Source: Thalassia testudinum (Eukaryota > Streptophyta > Magnoliopsida > Alismatales > Hydrocharitaceae). From it: a stretch of 64,000 nucleotides of DNA. Positions 11,551-22,707 of this stretch are shown here, piece after piece. Under the pieces are notes generated by a model. The model searched no databases. It was not told the DNA's origin and saw nothing but the letters and a program-made list of their open reading frames with translations. A program made the translations under genes and the position numbers. Positions within the stretch are counted from its first letter, which is position 1; every line of letters starts with the position of its first letter. The stretch is taken from contig JAZHRO010000062.1 of NCBI GenBank assembly GCA_037157565.1, positions 5,580,001 through 5,644,000 of the forward strand, written 5' to 3'.

Positions 11551-14180
11551 TGTTCAGGTGAAATCATCATTTTTTAGGAAATGCGTTGTAGTAGAAAACA
11601 AAATCACTCAAACCATTTAAATTTATAAACTCAGATTCAGAAAGTAGAGTCCAAGATCGTTCGCAGGAAGCAAGTATGCAATTTTAATCCACTGATCACA
11701 ATATAAGAAAGGATATGCAATTGAAATCAATAAAACTCAAAATGATATTTCAATAAAATCAGAAGAATAATGCAAAAAGATCGAGTTAAAATGGTGATTT
11801 GAATCACCAAATTAACTCTCAATGTATGCTCACAACCACTTAAATATGTCAACAGTAAATCACAACTATTAATCCACATCAATCAAGTTATTCAAATAAT
11901 TCAACAGTAACCAGCAGACGTCGACCAAAGGCTTCAGATGCCTTATCAGAAGGTGCTCAAGGGCCCTTCTCAAGAGAAGCACAAGGCTAAGAGCCTCAAG
12001 AACACAGTAGCAGCAACAATAGAGGCTCAAAGGTCTCACAAATCTCGCTAAGTATATAGAGAAGGGAAGGCTCAAATCCTGAGGCAACAAAACCCACCCC
12101 CTCTCTCTCAGATTCTCTTTCTCTATTCCCAAGCATAGAATCGAATCAAACCCAGGTATCAAGTAACTGGATCCACCACCCAGACCTGCGAGGCGTGAGC
12201 GCGGGCGAGGGCGTGGACAAGCACGTGAGGTGTGGAGCGTTCAGGGGTGTATGATAGGGACTTGACCCTAGTGACTCGAAGGCAATAAGGCCTCGTCACT
12301 TTTTACTTTTATCCGCTGCTGGGGGCCCTTTTGTTAACGATGTGGGACTATCTTTGTCCCTTTCATCTTTGCGCGACACAGTGCTGTCTTCGTCCAAATT
12401 GGAGCAGCTTCGAAGGCTTGCAGTTGGGAATGAAGTCCTGGGAACCCTCGAGACGTGGAGTCACGTCACCTAGAGGGGAAATTGATGAAGAACACGGCTA
12501 GAGAGCTATAGCTAAGGTCGGAGAAGAAGGCTGCAGCAGGGGAGACCGGAGAAGTACCTGAAACAAGGAATATGGCCTGATGGCCCAATTAGAGTAGTTC
12601 AGAAGGATCGCCAGACGTCGACAAGTGTAATGGTGGTTGTGGAGTCCCGTGAGGGTGTGCGTGGAGGTTTGGCGACCTCGAGGGGTGGTGTGTGTGAGTG
12701 CATGTGTTCAGTGGAGTGTTTGAGAGTGCAAGCCCCTCAATTTCTTGAGGGGTTCTATCGAGCGTGAAGTGGTGGAGGTTCTAGAGGTGATCGCGAAGGG
12801 TTTGGTGGTCTGTGGAGGTGGTATGACCTCGCCGGAGCTCGGTTGGAGTGGAGAAAGACAATGAGCATGAGGGCGTGTTGGTGGTTGAAATAGGAGAGGG
12901 AGTTAGGGAGATTAAGAAGAGGAAGAAGAAGCTAAGCTAGATAAAGGATGAAGGGGGTTGAGGAGAGACGCCAACTGTGATTGGCCGATGCCAGGGAAGG
13001 GGAATTCTCTAGTGATGGAGCGACAACGACGAAGAGGGTCTGGGCACTCCTACTGTTGCTGGCGAGGAGCAGACAACGGAGAGGAAGAACCTGTTGCCTA
13101 TAGTACGTGGCAACAAGCGAAGAGGTCGAAGAGAGAGGAGTCATCGAAGCTGTAGTGGAGGTGGTTGGAGAAGGAGAATTGGTGAAGAGTTGAGGCCAAA
13201 TTGAGCTAAGGATTGCTACTTTGCAAAGGGGATGATTTTATAGAGCTCAGGGCAAGCTCTGGACAAGGAAACAAGCCTAAATTGGCTTGTGCTTGAAGCA
13301 CAAGAGACCCATGAATCTCATGGGTTCACTAGGGCTAATAGGTGCGATCTAGGATCTAAGATCGGTCCCAATCAATTTCTCATAGTGTGAACATCAATCC
13401 CACCAAATTTGGTAGGATTTGATGATGATTTGAGTAGGATTAAAGTGGTCAAAGTTGGCTTGGAGGTCGGTTGACCTCCAATGGCGGCAAGGCCCTTTTC
13501 ATGAAGAAGACAACAAACCTGAGGGGCTAATAATAAATAATTCAAAAGATGGGGGCTCATATGTGAAGAATAGAGTTTTAAGGGACTAGAATGCAAACTA
13601 AGTCAAGATGGACTTTGATTGGGCCCAACTTTTGGTACAAACCTAATTTGGACCCAACGAATCTGATGGTGAAGTTAGATTTTAGTTTTGACTAAGTTTG
13701 ATTGGGCAATTGGTACAGAAATCCAAATTAGGATAGAACTATGTCTGTGACTCTGTTTAAGGTCAAAATAAATTCCCAAAGGTCAAATCAAAGTTACCAA
13801 ACCTTAAAGAATATTTTTCTATGAGTTTTAGAAGATTTAGATGAATTTTATCCTGACTAAAACCTCTGTAATTTAAGTAGGTCTGAAATAAGGGTTTTGG
13901 ATGCTATATTGGTTCTCAAAATGCGTGAAACTTCGTTTATGTATGCATGGACCCACTTATAGTCTTTAATGCTCATTTAACCTTCATTTTACCACTAACA
14001 AACCCCGTGGTTACTCTGCTTTCATAATATGATGTTAAAACTGCAGAATTAACCCTGATTTAGTGTTCTCTCTAAATGGATATGAATGGAATTATGACTC
14101 TTAAGCGATTATGTAGGAGCATTTGTCACTTGATTATGATTAATTAAAGCTAGTTATGGCTCATGATGATGTTATCATCA
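11551..14180 (-). repeat. Athila-like solo LTR with CTCAT target duplications
   Basis: In minus orientation it begins TGATGATAACATCATCA (14180 downward) and ends CACCTGAACA (11551). CTCAT stands directly outside both ends (11546-11550 and 14181-14185), a perfect 5-bp duplication. No primer site or polypurine tract adjoins, so this is a solo LTR left by LTR-LTR recombination. The same family occurs in plus orientation at 32140-32183 joined to 49781-52302, and its start again at 63121. A minus-strand TATAAAAT at 13235-13242 is the likely promoter. Open frames inside (for example 12932-13155) are not supported as genes. Confidence 0.85.
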
Positions 14181-14185
14181 CTCAT

Positions 14186-15241
14186 GTAACAAATAAGAAT
14201 GAGAAAAAGAGTTTGGCCAAATTTTTAGAAAATACATTTTGGTAACCAATGAATTGATTGATTATGAAACACGACTCCTTGATTGTACTTATCCATTGAT
14301 GGAGATCATTCATTTTTTTATTTTAAGTTGGTGAAATGATTGTACTCTCCATCTTCTATATTTAATATAAGTTCATCCAAGATAATTTACTCTAGTGGTA
14401 TTGTGTAAAACCAAAAAAAACGCATATGAAAAATTGTGACCTACACCCCATCATCAAGACTTTTAGGGTGGAATCTAAGTCGTCGAGTACAGTAAGCAAC
14501 CACAAACAGGATCGAAGTCATCCAACACATAATCATAAAACATAAACATAGCCAATAAACAATTCATGAAGTATTGATTAAATAAATGGACAAAACACTG
14601 ACCGGAGTGAGTAATGTAGATTGTAATTACGATGTCATGGATAAGCTGCAAATGTAGTTGCCAACATTAGTTATCAAAGTTTATATGAGTACGAAGTCTA
14701 ACGAACACATCAGCAAATGCTGAGTAAAGTAGTACAAGTGAAAAGTAAGAAAAGAACTTAACACACAAGAAGAGGATACTAATTTGTCCTTATAAATATT
14801 CTTTATTGATTCATTATTCAATTAATTTTTTATCCTAACAAGTACGTTGCCCTCAGCATTACAGTCGTATTTATCACATATCAATTCCTCAAAAGCCACG
14901 AAAAGATCTTACTGCGATATTATGAGAAGTATGACAAGTATGTAGCATCCTCTTGGACAAGAAGAAACCCTACACTCACCTTACATCTCATTCCATCACA
15001 CCGAGATCCTAGCGTAGGTAGTGTGGCGGCTGCATACTATAAACTATACATGTAGACGCGACCTACGTTGACTTATAGATAGCCCTCTCAATAACCTTGG
15101 CACGTATCTCAACCATAATAACATATATATCCACCGATGTACCACTACCTCACTGCCCGAAGATAATTATCACAAAAGTATGTGATAAATGCTAGTTTAT
15201 CATCATCCTTAATATCCATTCACATCTAGTTCCTAAGGTTT
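14186..15241. other. Non-coding, LTR-like remnant
   Basis: No gene seen. Parts of 14440-14760 resemble 30930-31340 (shared phrases such as ACATCAGCAAATGCTGAGTA and ACATCAACAAAAATTGAGTA), which suggests two decayed copies of one LTR family in minus orientation. Ends cannot be set. Confidence 0.35.
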
Positions 15242-16504
15242 TGTCAGTTGCATTGCATTATCTCATTGCATTTAGCATGCATTTGCATTTAGGGTTTAGA
15301 GCATGCATTAGAATTTTATTTTACATTACCTTAGGTAGTTACCATTTGATTGGCAAGGATGAATGCTTTGGAAATCATAAAAGCCCTAGCAATATGGAAG
15401 GCACAAGGAACAAGTGTGAAGACAGCTCGGGAAAGCTCCTTCCAGCTCCTCCTCTACTTAGCTAAGCTACTAGCTAGCTTGGCTAGATCTTTCACTACTC
15501 CAGCTTCCTAACCACCCTCCTTGGCACCCTTTCACATGGCACCAAGGAAGCTTCCTAACCACCCTCCCTGACACTCTTTCACATGGTGCCAAGGAAGCTT
15601 CCTAACCACCATCCAAGCCACCCTCCATGGCACCCTTCCACACGGCGCCTCCTAACCACCATCCATACTAGCCTATAAAAAGACCCCCTATCTCACCATT
15701 CAAGCCATCCTTGGCTAGAAAAAATATTTCCTATATTCTACACATATCCCACACCCAAGGAGGTAGAGAAGAGAGGTGTTTAAAGGGAACACCTACCTTG
15801 TCCCTTTGGTGTTCACTTTCTCCTATCTTATTCCTTGGCTGCATGCCAAGGAGCACATCCACCTTGGGAGGAGAAGCATTCAAGGAGCACGAAGCATCCT
15901 CTTCAGGCCGAGGAGCTGCTAAGTCTAAAGCGAGGATATCTTCAAGCATTTTGGGAGAATCTTCTTACTTTTTTTTCTATCATCTTTGTTGTAGTAGTTT
16001 AAAGCATTCCTCTACTTGGGGATTAATTGTGTGGTGTCATTCACACAATTGAGCTCCCCAAGTACTTTTGTAGACTCCACTACTTCATTTCTTAATTCCA
16101 AAGTACATTTCCATATCTTATTGTCTTTATTTTATGTGCTTTAAATTCTAGTTTTTCTAGTAGCTTTAGTGCACCACTTCTCCTTTCTAATTACCCTAGG
16201 GGCACTTGCCTAGGGTGAGATTAAAAAGGTAGATTCTATCCTGATCACTTAGGTGTAGTCAATTCATTTTTCGTGCCTCGATTATTTCAAAACTCTAAAA
16301 ATTTGCAAAACCCAAAATACAAAAATAGAAGTGTCAATTTAAGTAGGTGAGAGAGAGAGAACAATTATTTGATTAACAAATTGGACTCCTTGGACACCAC
16401 TAGATACTCATCATATCTAAGAATATAAATTTAAGAGTCGATCAATTTTACGTGTAACAACAATTAAAACCCGCATTTAGAAAATTGCATAAAATCTTAT
16501 ATCA
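15242..16504 (+). repeat. Decayed 5' LTR with tRNA-Asp primer site downstream
   Basis: Begins about TGTCAGTTGCATTGC and ends CTTATATCA, followed after 5 bp by a primer-binding-site relic at 16510. TATA box TATAAAAA at 15674-15681 shows plus orientation. Upstream of TATA lies a 47-bp tandem repeat (separate entry). The open frame at 15711-16052 lies in the leader and shows no domain. Confidence 0.55.
15502..15665 (+). repeat. 47-bp tandem repeat upstream of a TATA box
   Basis: Two clear 47-bp units (15502-15548 and 15549-15595), a longer variant third unit (15596-15651) and the start of a fourth. Each begins AGCTTCCTAACCACC and carries an inner pair of the type GGCACC...GGTGCC / TTGG...CCAA. 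It ends just before TATA at 15674, so it lies in the U3 promoter part of the LTR. Confidence 0.85.
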
Positions 16505-16509
16505 CTTTT

Positions 16510-16529
16510 TAGCACCGTTGTTGAGGATC
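16510..16529 (+). other. Relic tRNA-Asp primer-binding site
   Basis: TAGCACCGTTGTTGAGGATC matches the complement of the 3' end of plant tRNA-Asp (TGGCGCCGTTGCCGGGGATC) except at four places, all C-to-T or G-to-A changes, as expected from decay of methylated cytosines on either strand. Confidence 0.6.
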
Positions 16530-17066
16530 TCTTCCTCAAGAAACTTACCCTCAATCCTACTCTCTTCCTGACTCATCACCTCACCCACCCACTCTAACTT
16601 CAATTCAACCTCCCACCCTAACTTCACCCACCCTTCATCTCACTAACTTTTCCCCCACTCCCTTTACCTTGGACCTACCACCTGATCCCCCCGGGTATTG
16701 CCTTCATCCAGAACTGAAACCTTTACCAAACTCGGGTATTTCTTCCATTTTTCCAACTCATTTTACTCCCCCTACTTCCACCACTTTCTTTTCAGGGGAC
16801 CAAGAGGAAGATCTAATTTTACAGGGCATTCAGGTGTCCAACTACCTTCACGGTTGATCATCTTCCGTACATCACTTCACACCAGACTAAATGGCATTAA
16901 AGACAGCACTAGTTGGGAGGTAACCCAGCAACATTTTCTTTTCCGCTTTTATTTTCTTTTTTAGGTTCTGCAAAAAAATTCACCTCCAACCTGACTTCTT
17001 CCATCTCAGGTGATACCTTCTCCTATTCTTTTTCTTTTGCAAGTGGACTTGTAAACTTTCAGCATT
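16530..17066 (+). other. Shrunken internal region of the 15242 element
   Basis: No gag or pol seen. Near 16890-16930 stands AGCACTAGTTGGGAGGTAACC, which recalls a phrase (GCGCTT.TTGGGAGGCAACCC) common in Athila-type elements shortly before the 3' LTR. Only about 380 bp separate it from the primer site, so the coding region is gone. Short open frames here carry no domain. Confidence 0.4.
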
Positions 17067-17106
17067 GGGGGGGGGGGGGGGGGGGGGGAGGGGTGGGGGG
17101 AGGGGG
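17067..17106 (+). repeat. Poly-G tract, 22 uninterrupted G
   Basis: Twenty-two consecutive G (17067-17088) followed by A, GGGG, T, GGGGGG, A, GGGGG. It may be an expanded polypurine tract before a lost 3' LTR and could form a G-quadruplex. Run length may be affected by sequencing error. Confidence 0.8.
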
Positions 17107-17639
17107 TCTACTTTCAATTTTGTCAGGCAATGTATCATTTTTCAGAACCTAAAAACATCAAAATATTTTGCATTTGCATCACCTGCATTTGCATATGCAT
17201 TCTATTTGCATGACTTCTAAAAAATGTTTTGAGAAATGTTAGTAAAATAAAGGACCAATGGTTGAGCCTTAATTCAAATTAGGTACACCTAGGGTTTAAT
17301 CATTAACAAACTAAGGGCAAAGCCACATATTCATTTTTAGACGTTTCAGGTCTAGAAGCCTAGACTAGGTCAAGCATCCAACAAAGAATTCCATCCTAAC
17401 ACTTGTTGATTCAAGTAACCCGACTTTGTTTAGCGACCTGGATAGTACCTGACTTGGCTCTAAATCTAAAATTTTGCTTTTCTTTTGAAAACCTGGTGCA
17501 AACATTTCACACACAAAGCCAACACTACCCAAGCCTAAAAACATCTAAATAATTAAAAACCTCCTGTGAAACCTTAGTAAAAGACTGAGATAGATGATTG
17601 GTTTGAGTTCTAACCGCACAGGTCTCGCAAGTTTGAAAT
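17107..17639. other. Non-coding, possible 3' LTR fragment
   Basis: Starts with TTTTGTCAGGCAATG-like and CATTTGCATATGCATTC-like phrases that recall the beginning of the LTR at 15242, so a truncated 3' LTR is possible. Nothing else recognised. Confidence 0.25.
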
Positions 17640-19010
17640 TAGGGTTACAAGTAACCCGTCGTCGTAGTTGCAAAACGCGTGGTCAAATAAAATTTATACC
17701 GAAACTCAAAAGGTGAGTTCCGGGTCGAACACAGGGAGGCGAACATTTGGTTTTATGAAATTCGTGCTTCACTTTTTATTTGTTTATTTTGTTTTTGTCA
17801 TTTCTAATTTTTTTTGGTATTTTTAGCAAGCAAGAGATTCGGTCAATGAAAACTTTATCTACTTGCAAAAATAAGAGGAGGGAGAAAGAGAGAGAGAGAG
17901 AGAAATAATCATCTATTCATGAAGAATTGTTTGTTACATTATGAAAGCGTAAAAAGATAGAATGAGGTGAGAGAAACCCCCCTCGACGGTTGCTCAAGGG
18001 ACGACTCGCTCTGACATCGCCTGGAGGAAGGTGGTGAGGAGCGAGACGAAGGAGGACAGAGTCGGAGGACGGAGGATGGGGCAGGACGGCGTCGCGGCGA
18101 GGATCTTCTTCCCGAAGGGCAGTGAGAGGACAGCCATGGGATGCGCCACGAATGCGGATGAGGGGAGGAAAAGCTATTTGATTTTCTACTCTGGAGGAGC
18201 ATCCCGTGCTTGGGACAAGCTCTCTCTAGAGCCTTGGAGGTGGTGAGAGGAAGAAAGGAAGAGACGAAGAAAAGTGGGAGGGGTAGGGTTCCTTTTATAG
18301 TGGAGGAAGGAATCAAATTTGTATACAGGACATTTAGTGATGGTCATAAACATCACAGAAGATCCGCCACAAACGTCGCTGAAGACAGCCCATGCGCCCA
18401 CCTGCCGCTACGCTAGTGCGCGCTCCGCGAGCACGCGCGATACGCGCCACTATGCTTGCGCGTGCATGCCTCTGCGTGCGTGTGCACACCTGTGCTGCTG
18501 TGCACGTGCAGTGGCACGTGCGTGCGCATGGGCGGCCTAGGTTGCGCCACGTGGTGCAATCTGAGCCATCCATCTTCTTTCTATTGTAGGGGCTGCTATA
18601 GAGGTCAGATTGAGTCGATTTTTGCGCTGTTGGGTTAGGATCGTTGACCCAAATCCATCCGTGCAATCATATTTGTCGTTTGAAGCTCCAAATTACGTCA
18701 CGTAGTCCCTTGGCCATTAATCTTCCTCGGACTGCATATGGTGCTATGGGACTCTGATCAAGGCGATTTCGGAGACGTTGGACTCCGATCATCATCCTAA
18801 TCAGATCCGTACGATCAGATTGTCAATTCGAGGCTCTGAAATAAACCTCCTTCTCTCCTAACCACAAAATGGATGCAATTAACCTAAAATATACACAACT
18901 ACTCTAAATGTAGAATGATTCATGCTATGTAATATTTATAATATGGAATGCAAATCTAAGCCTAGGAACATGCATAAATAGACATTTTAACCTAAATAAA
19001 TGTGTCTATA
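17640..19010 (-). repeat. E-family LTR, copy E1
   Basis: Minus-oriented LTR-like sequence of a family also seen at 36488-38237, 54223-55565 and 61442-63060. Shared marks, in plus coordinates: a GTCGTAG-type start, a GTGAGT...GGGAGGC phrase about 80-100 bp in, a GA-rich run (17881-17906), a minus-strand TATA (CTATAAAAGG near 18291-18300), upstream G-boxes and a right part with GATCCATCCGTG-like phrases. Boundaries are approximate. Numerous overlapping open frames (17939-18666) are GC-driven and show no domain. Confidence 0.5.
18410..18553 (-). promoter_or_regulatory. Alternating purine-pyrimidine tract with three G-boxes
   Basis: Dense GC/GT alternation (runs such as GCGCGTGCATGC, GTGCGTGTGCACAC) and three CACGTG motifs at 18503-18508, 18515-18520 and 18548-18553. 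They lie about 200-260 bp upstream of the minus-strand TATA of E1. CACGTG is the core bound by plant bZIP and bHLH factors; a role here is inference. The tract could adopt Z-DNA. Confidence 0.5.
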
Positions 19011-20296
19011 TCAAGTTCCCACCACCGAGGAGGAAAAATGTCGCCTTTGAGGATGTAACGTCAACATGTTACCACCTCGACGTTGTTCTATATCTATATT
19101 TCATATTTTTTAACGGAGCATTAAGGTATCTTGGATGGTGCTCTACCATGCACTTTTGACAATCGAGCTCTTTAGCTAACTTCTCTACTCCAACTTCACC
19201 TTTCACGTTCCTACTCCCACTCAAGTTCCTGCATGATTCAATATTATTATAATATATACAAATTATGCATAAATGCATGCATTACCTTAATATGGATACA
19301 TTTCTATAGTGCAGTATTTATAACCTACATATGCTATGCTCACCTAGGAACTAACATAATTTAGGCATATTATATGTTTTTATCATGTAGTTATCTGTTA
19401 ACCCTTCTTTTGGGGTCTAACCTATCAAGTAAACTAGCTCTTAGAGATCCTAAATGAGATGCCCCTTCTCGTACAAAAGCACATAACATTATTTCCCAAC
19501 CACGAAGCACCCACTAAATCCATTTTCCATTCTCTCCCATGCAAATGTAGCACTCCTAGGCTTTCTTTCTACCACCCTCCAACCATTTAATAAGCATACA
19601 CAACGTAGATAGACCACAAATGCTACTTATATTTTGTATAACTTTTTTCCCTTATACATTCAATCTTCTATAAGAGGGTTAATGAATATATATGTGTGTG
19701 TGTGTGTGTGTGTGATAATAATCACATTGATAACCGCATTATGGAACCTAATCCTCACCTATGAAGGTATTGTACTACATCCATACCACAAGGAGTAGGG
19801 GTGGGTGTTTGATCAATTTGGATGGATTTGGGTTGTTCAGTTTGGGTCGACAAAATGCCTACCCATAACCTACCCAAATTAGGTCAGGTTTAGGTCAATT
19901 TGGGTCAAGTGAAACCCAAATTATGGGAAATACAAGAAGAGAGTCATGTTACCTTACCTAGTTGGGTTTGTCGTCGATGGCTAGGAGTGGAGCATCTTCA
20001 CCAATGGTTGTGAGAGTAAGTTCTGGCAACGCGGACCATGGGGAGTCAATGAAAGTGCCCTTCACCGTTGGTGAGACCTTATGACTTGTCAAATTCTACC
20101 GTCACAGGTGAGGGGCTAAGGCCTAAGGGGGTCTAGTCCACCAAGCTAGTGGACCCATGAGTTGCCCAATACCCGCAATAATCCTATGATTTGAGTCAAG
20201 ACTCATCCCATAACCCAAATAATCCAAATCATTTCACCCATTTCCCATAATTTGAGTGAGTTATTTGAGTTGACTTAAATAATGCTCACCCGTATC
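19011..20296. other. No gene recognised
   Basis: AT-rich sequence with a TG microsatellite (19693-19714) and a stretch around 19800-19930 and 20160-20290 with repeated ACCCAAATT/GGGTCAA phrases. No domain, LTR pair or RNA gene seen. Confidence 0.4.
19693..19714 (+). repeat. (TG)11 microsatellite
   Basis: Eleven TG dinucleotide units in an AT-rich context. Confidence 0.95.
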
Positions 20297-20518
20297 AAGG
20301 AGTGGGGTATAAGTATCAATTATTAAAAATCAAAGATACAAGAATAATGGAAAATACAAATTTGAGAATGGCTATCATAATCTCTCTTTATTACAATGGT
20401 CTATTTATATACAAGGAAGAAGAGTTTGTTACAATTCTGTTGCACTTTGGACAACTACAACGCTATTAAAGGTTCTTGCAGTCTCCAGAATCTTCTAAAT
20501 AACTTCTTATATGTAATA
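20297..20518 (-). repeat. Ty1/copia LTR fragment
   Basis: Read on the minus strand, a polypurine-like TTTGAGGGGAGG (near 20535-20522) is followed by TATTACATATAAG and an AT-rich LTR-like stretch with TATATAAATAG near 20400. This matches the common copia arrangement of RNase H, polypurine tract, then 3' LTR. The far end is uncertain. Confidence 0.45.
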
Positions 20519-20639
20519 CCTCCCCTCAAATTGAAGGGAGAGGAAGAACCTTCAATTTGGTACATATGTGTTCAAGGCAAGAGCAAACAATGGTATTGCT
20601 GGTGAGTTAGCCAATTGGTCTTTGCTGGAAATAAAGTAA

Positions 20640-21085
20640 ACTGATAAAATCCCCTTGGCAACCAGTTCTCAAGCAAAATGATAGTCAATCTTGAAACATT
20701 GGACTTGTTATCATATACGTAACACCAACATTATCCTACCATAATAATGTATTTGAAGATAATGAGATGCCTAGCTTAGTAAGAAGTGTAACTATGTACT
20801 TTCAACAATAATATTAGCTATTGCACGATATTTTGCCTTAGTAGAACCATGTTTTGCTTCTTTAATGCATATGATGAAATAGGGCAATTACTAAAACGTA
20901 CTAGATAGCCAGAAGTTGAGCATTTGTCAAAGGAACAACTTCCACAATCAACATCAGAGAAGGTTGAAGTTGATCTTTGTTGTTTGTAGAGTACAATAAA
21001 TCATAGTGAAGCGTCCCTTTCATGTACCATAAACCTCTTTTAAATGCATCAAAGTGTTATTCAACTGGGCAAGTTGGGAATAAGG
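20640..21085 (-). pseudogene. Ty1/copia RNase H domain remnant
   Basis: On the minus strand the blocks FKRGLWYMKGTLHYDLLYS, then (shifted) CSTSGYLVRFSNCPIS, then LLTKLGISL and DNVGVTYMITSPMF correspond to the copia RNase H series (R-x-L-x-Y-L-K-G-T, S-T-S-G-Y, CDN-x-x-A). Multiple stops (TAG, TAA) and frame changes make it a pseudogene. It lies directly upstream, in its sense, of the polypurine tract and LTR fragment at 20297-20518. Confidence 0.75.
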
Positions 21086-22350
21086 AATTGGGAGCAACCC
21101 TAACTTCTACCCCAAGAAAACCTTCCACTCCTCTACCCAAGCATCTCTAGATTTCTGCCATGGGGGTGACTTGGGTGGACTTTAGCATGGGTGGGGCTGG
21201 GGCCCTCTCCCCACACACCCATCCATCCACCCCGCTTCCCCTCTCCATCCCCCTTCCTCCTCACCCCCCTTTCCTATGGTTAACTTCCTTGATGCACATC
21301 AATGGTTGATCTCACTCCCCTTGTTTTGGTCAAGTCAAGGCTCCTTGAATCGACAAATATCGCATCTTCGATGGCATCCTCAACTCTTTCTTTAAGCCAA
21401 CAGATCCAACGATGTTCTATGAAGTAGTTGTAGACTCCGGTCTCCGTCACCATTCCCATTTCCAATCGATACTCTTGATAGCTTTTGTGGTTTATATTTT
21501 TCCTTTTTTTCTCTGTTTGTTTTCGGTTGATTCATGTGATGATAAGCCACACTTAAAGCGGTACAAATCACGTTCAAGCTTCTGATTAGTATTTCTTCAC
21601 TAGTTTACCTATCATGCACCAAGATTTAAGCATTTGTTTCCAAGAGAGAGGTTCCCCTCTTTGGAGGTTGTAGTGTTATGATACTATGATGTAGGCCTGT
21701 TTCTACCCAGCCATAAAGCTTCATCTTACTAAAAAAAAAAAAACCCATTGGCTTAAGCCAGAATTGGAACAGTTCATTTACTACAAAAGCCATGCGAATG
21801 AAGCAGACCATTTAGAGGGTTACCTACATTTTTGAATTATAGGAGCTTTGAGAGGCTTAAATCATCCAAATGTAATTTGATCAAAAAAATCAAAATATTT
21901 TCGTCGAGATATAAATAAGCCTTACTTGCATAAAATCTCAATGGCCAAGAAATAAAAAGGATAACAGGAAACTCATAGATCAGTTCGCTCAGAAAAATCT
22001 TCAGTAAAAGATTTGTCGATTCCACTAATCAACAAGCCAATAAAACAAAGAAGCTTAGAGAACCAACAAAACCATGGGACCGCAAGAAGCTGGTCAATCG
22101 AGTGAACCATGCTCGAGGGACTTGTTTTACACCATAAATAACTTATTTAACTTGAAAAATCAGGATGAAAGAATCAATAAAATTGAGTCATGCACTTTCT
22201 TTCAGTTAAAGAACCATGTAAAAAAGCATCGTAAATATTTATCTATTAACAAACCAGGAATTGGTGAAAGCCAGACTCAGCAAGAAACTTACATTTGTAG
22301 GCTACATATAATAACCCGTACCCTATGGAAAATACCCTACCAAAATTATT
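21086..22350. other. Intergenic, downstream of the tubulin gene
   Basis: No domain recognised. Includes a pyrimidine/GGGG-rich patch (21100-21280) and a poly-A run near 21731. The tubulin 3' UTR (transcribed on the minus strand from 22707 downward) probably ends in or near 22350-22500; no single poly(A) site stands out. Confidence 0.4.
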
Positions 22351-22707
22351 TATCTACAGAAGACACTTCCTTCTTCCGAAAATAAATAAATAAAAATACA
22401 AAAGATACTTCCATCCAATCTTTGCTGTACGACCACCCACACGATCCCACCAAAAATGTTTCTGACAAACAAACAACAGCCTGCCACCCTCCGCATGACA
22501 CCACCATCCAAAGCCCTGGAGACCGAAAAGGCATTCAGAAATCATATATCATAGGCATTCAGCGGATCAACACAGAATACCAGAGCCAAAAAAAAAAAAA
22601 ACCAAACATAAGCAAGAAAACACAGAAGAAAAATATCAGTGTAGACAAATATCCCATCTGTCGTCTAATACTACTTTCATATCCTTTACTCTTCCAAATC
22701 CACCATC

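Noticed and set aside
17939..18666. Several overlapping frames of 60-125 codons
   Set aside because: GC-driven frames in an E-family LTR with no domain and mutually overlapping in all frames.
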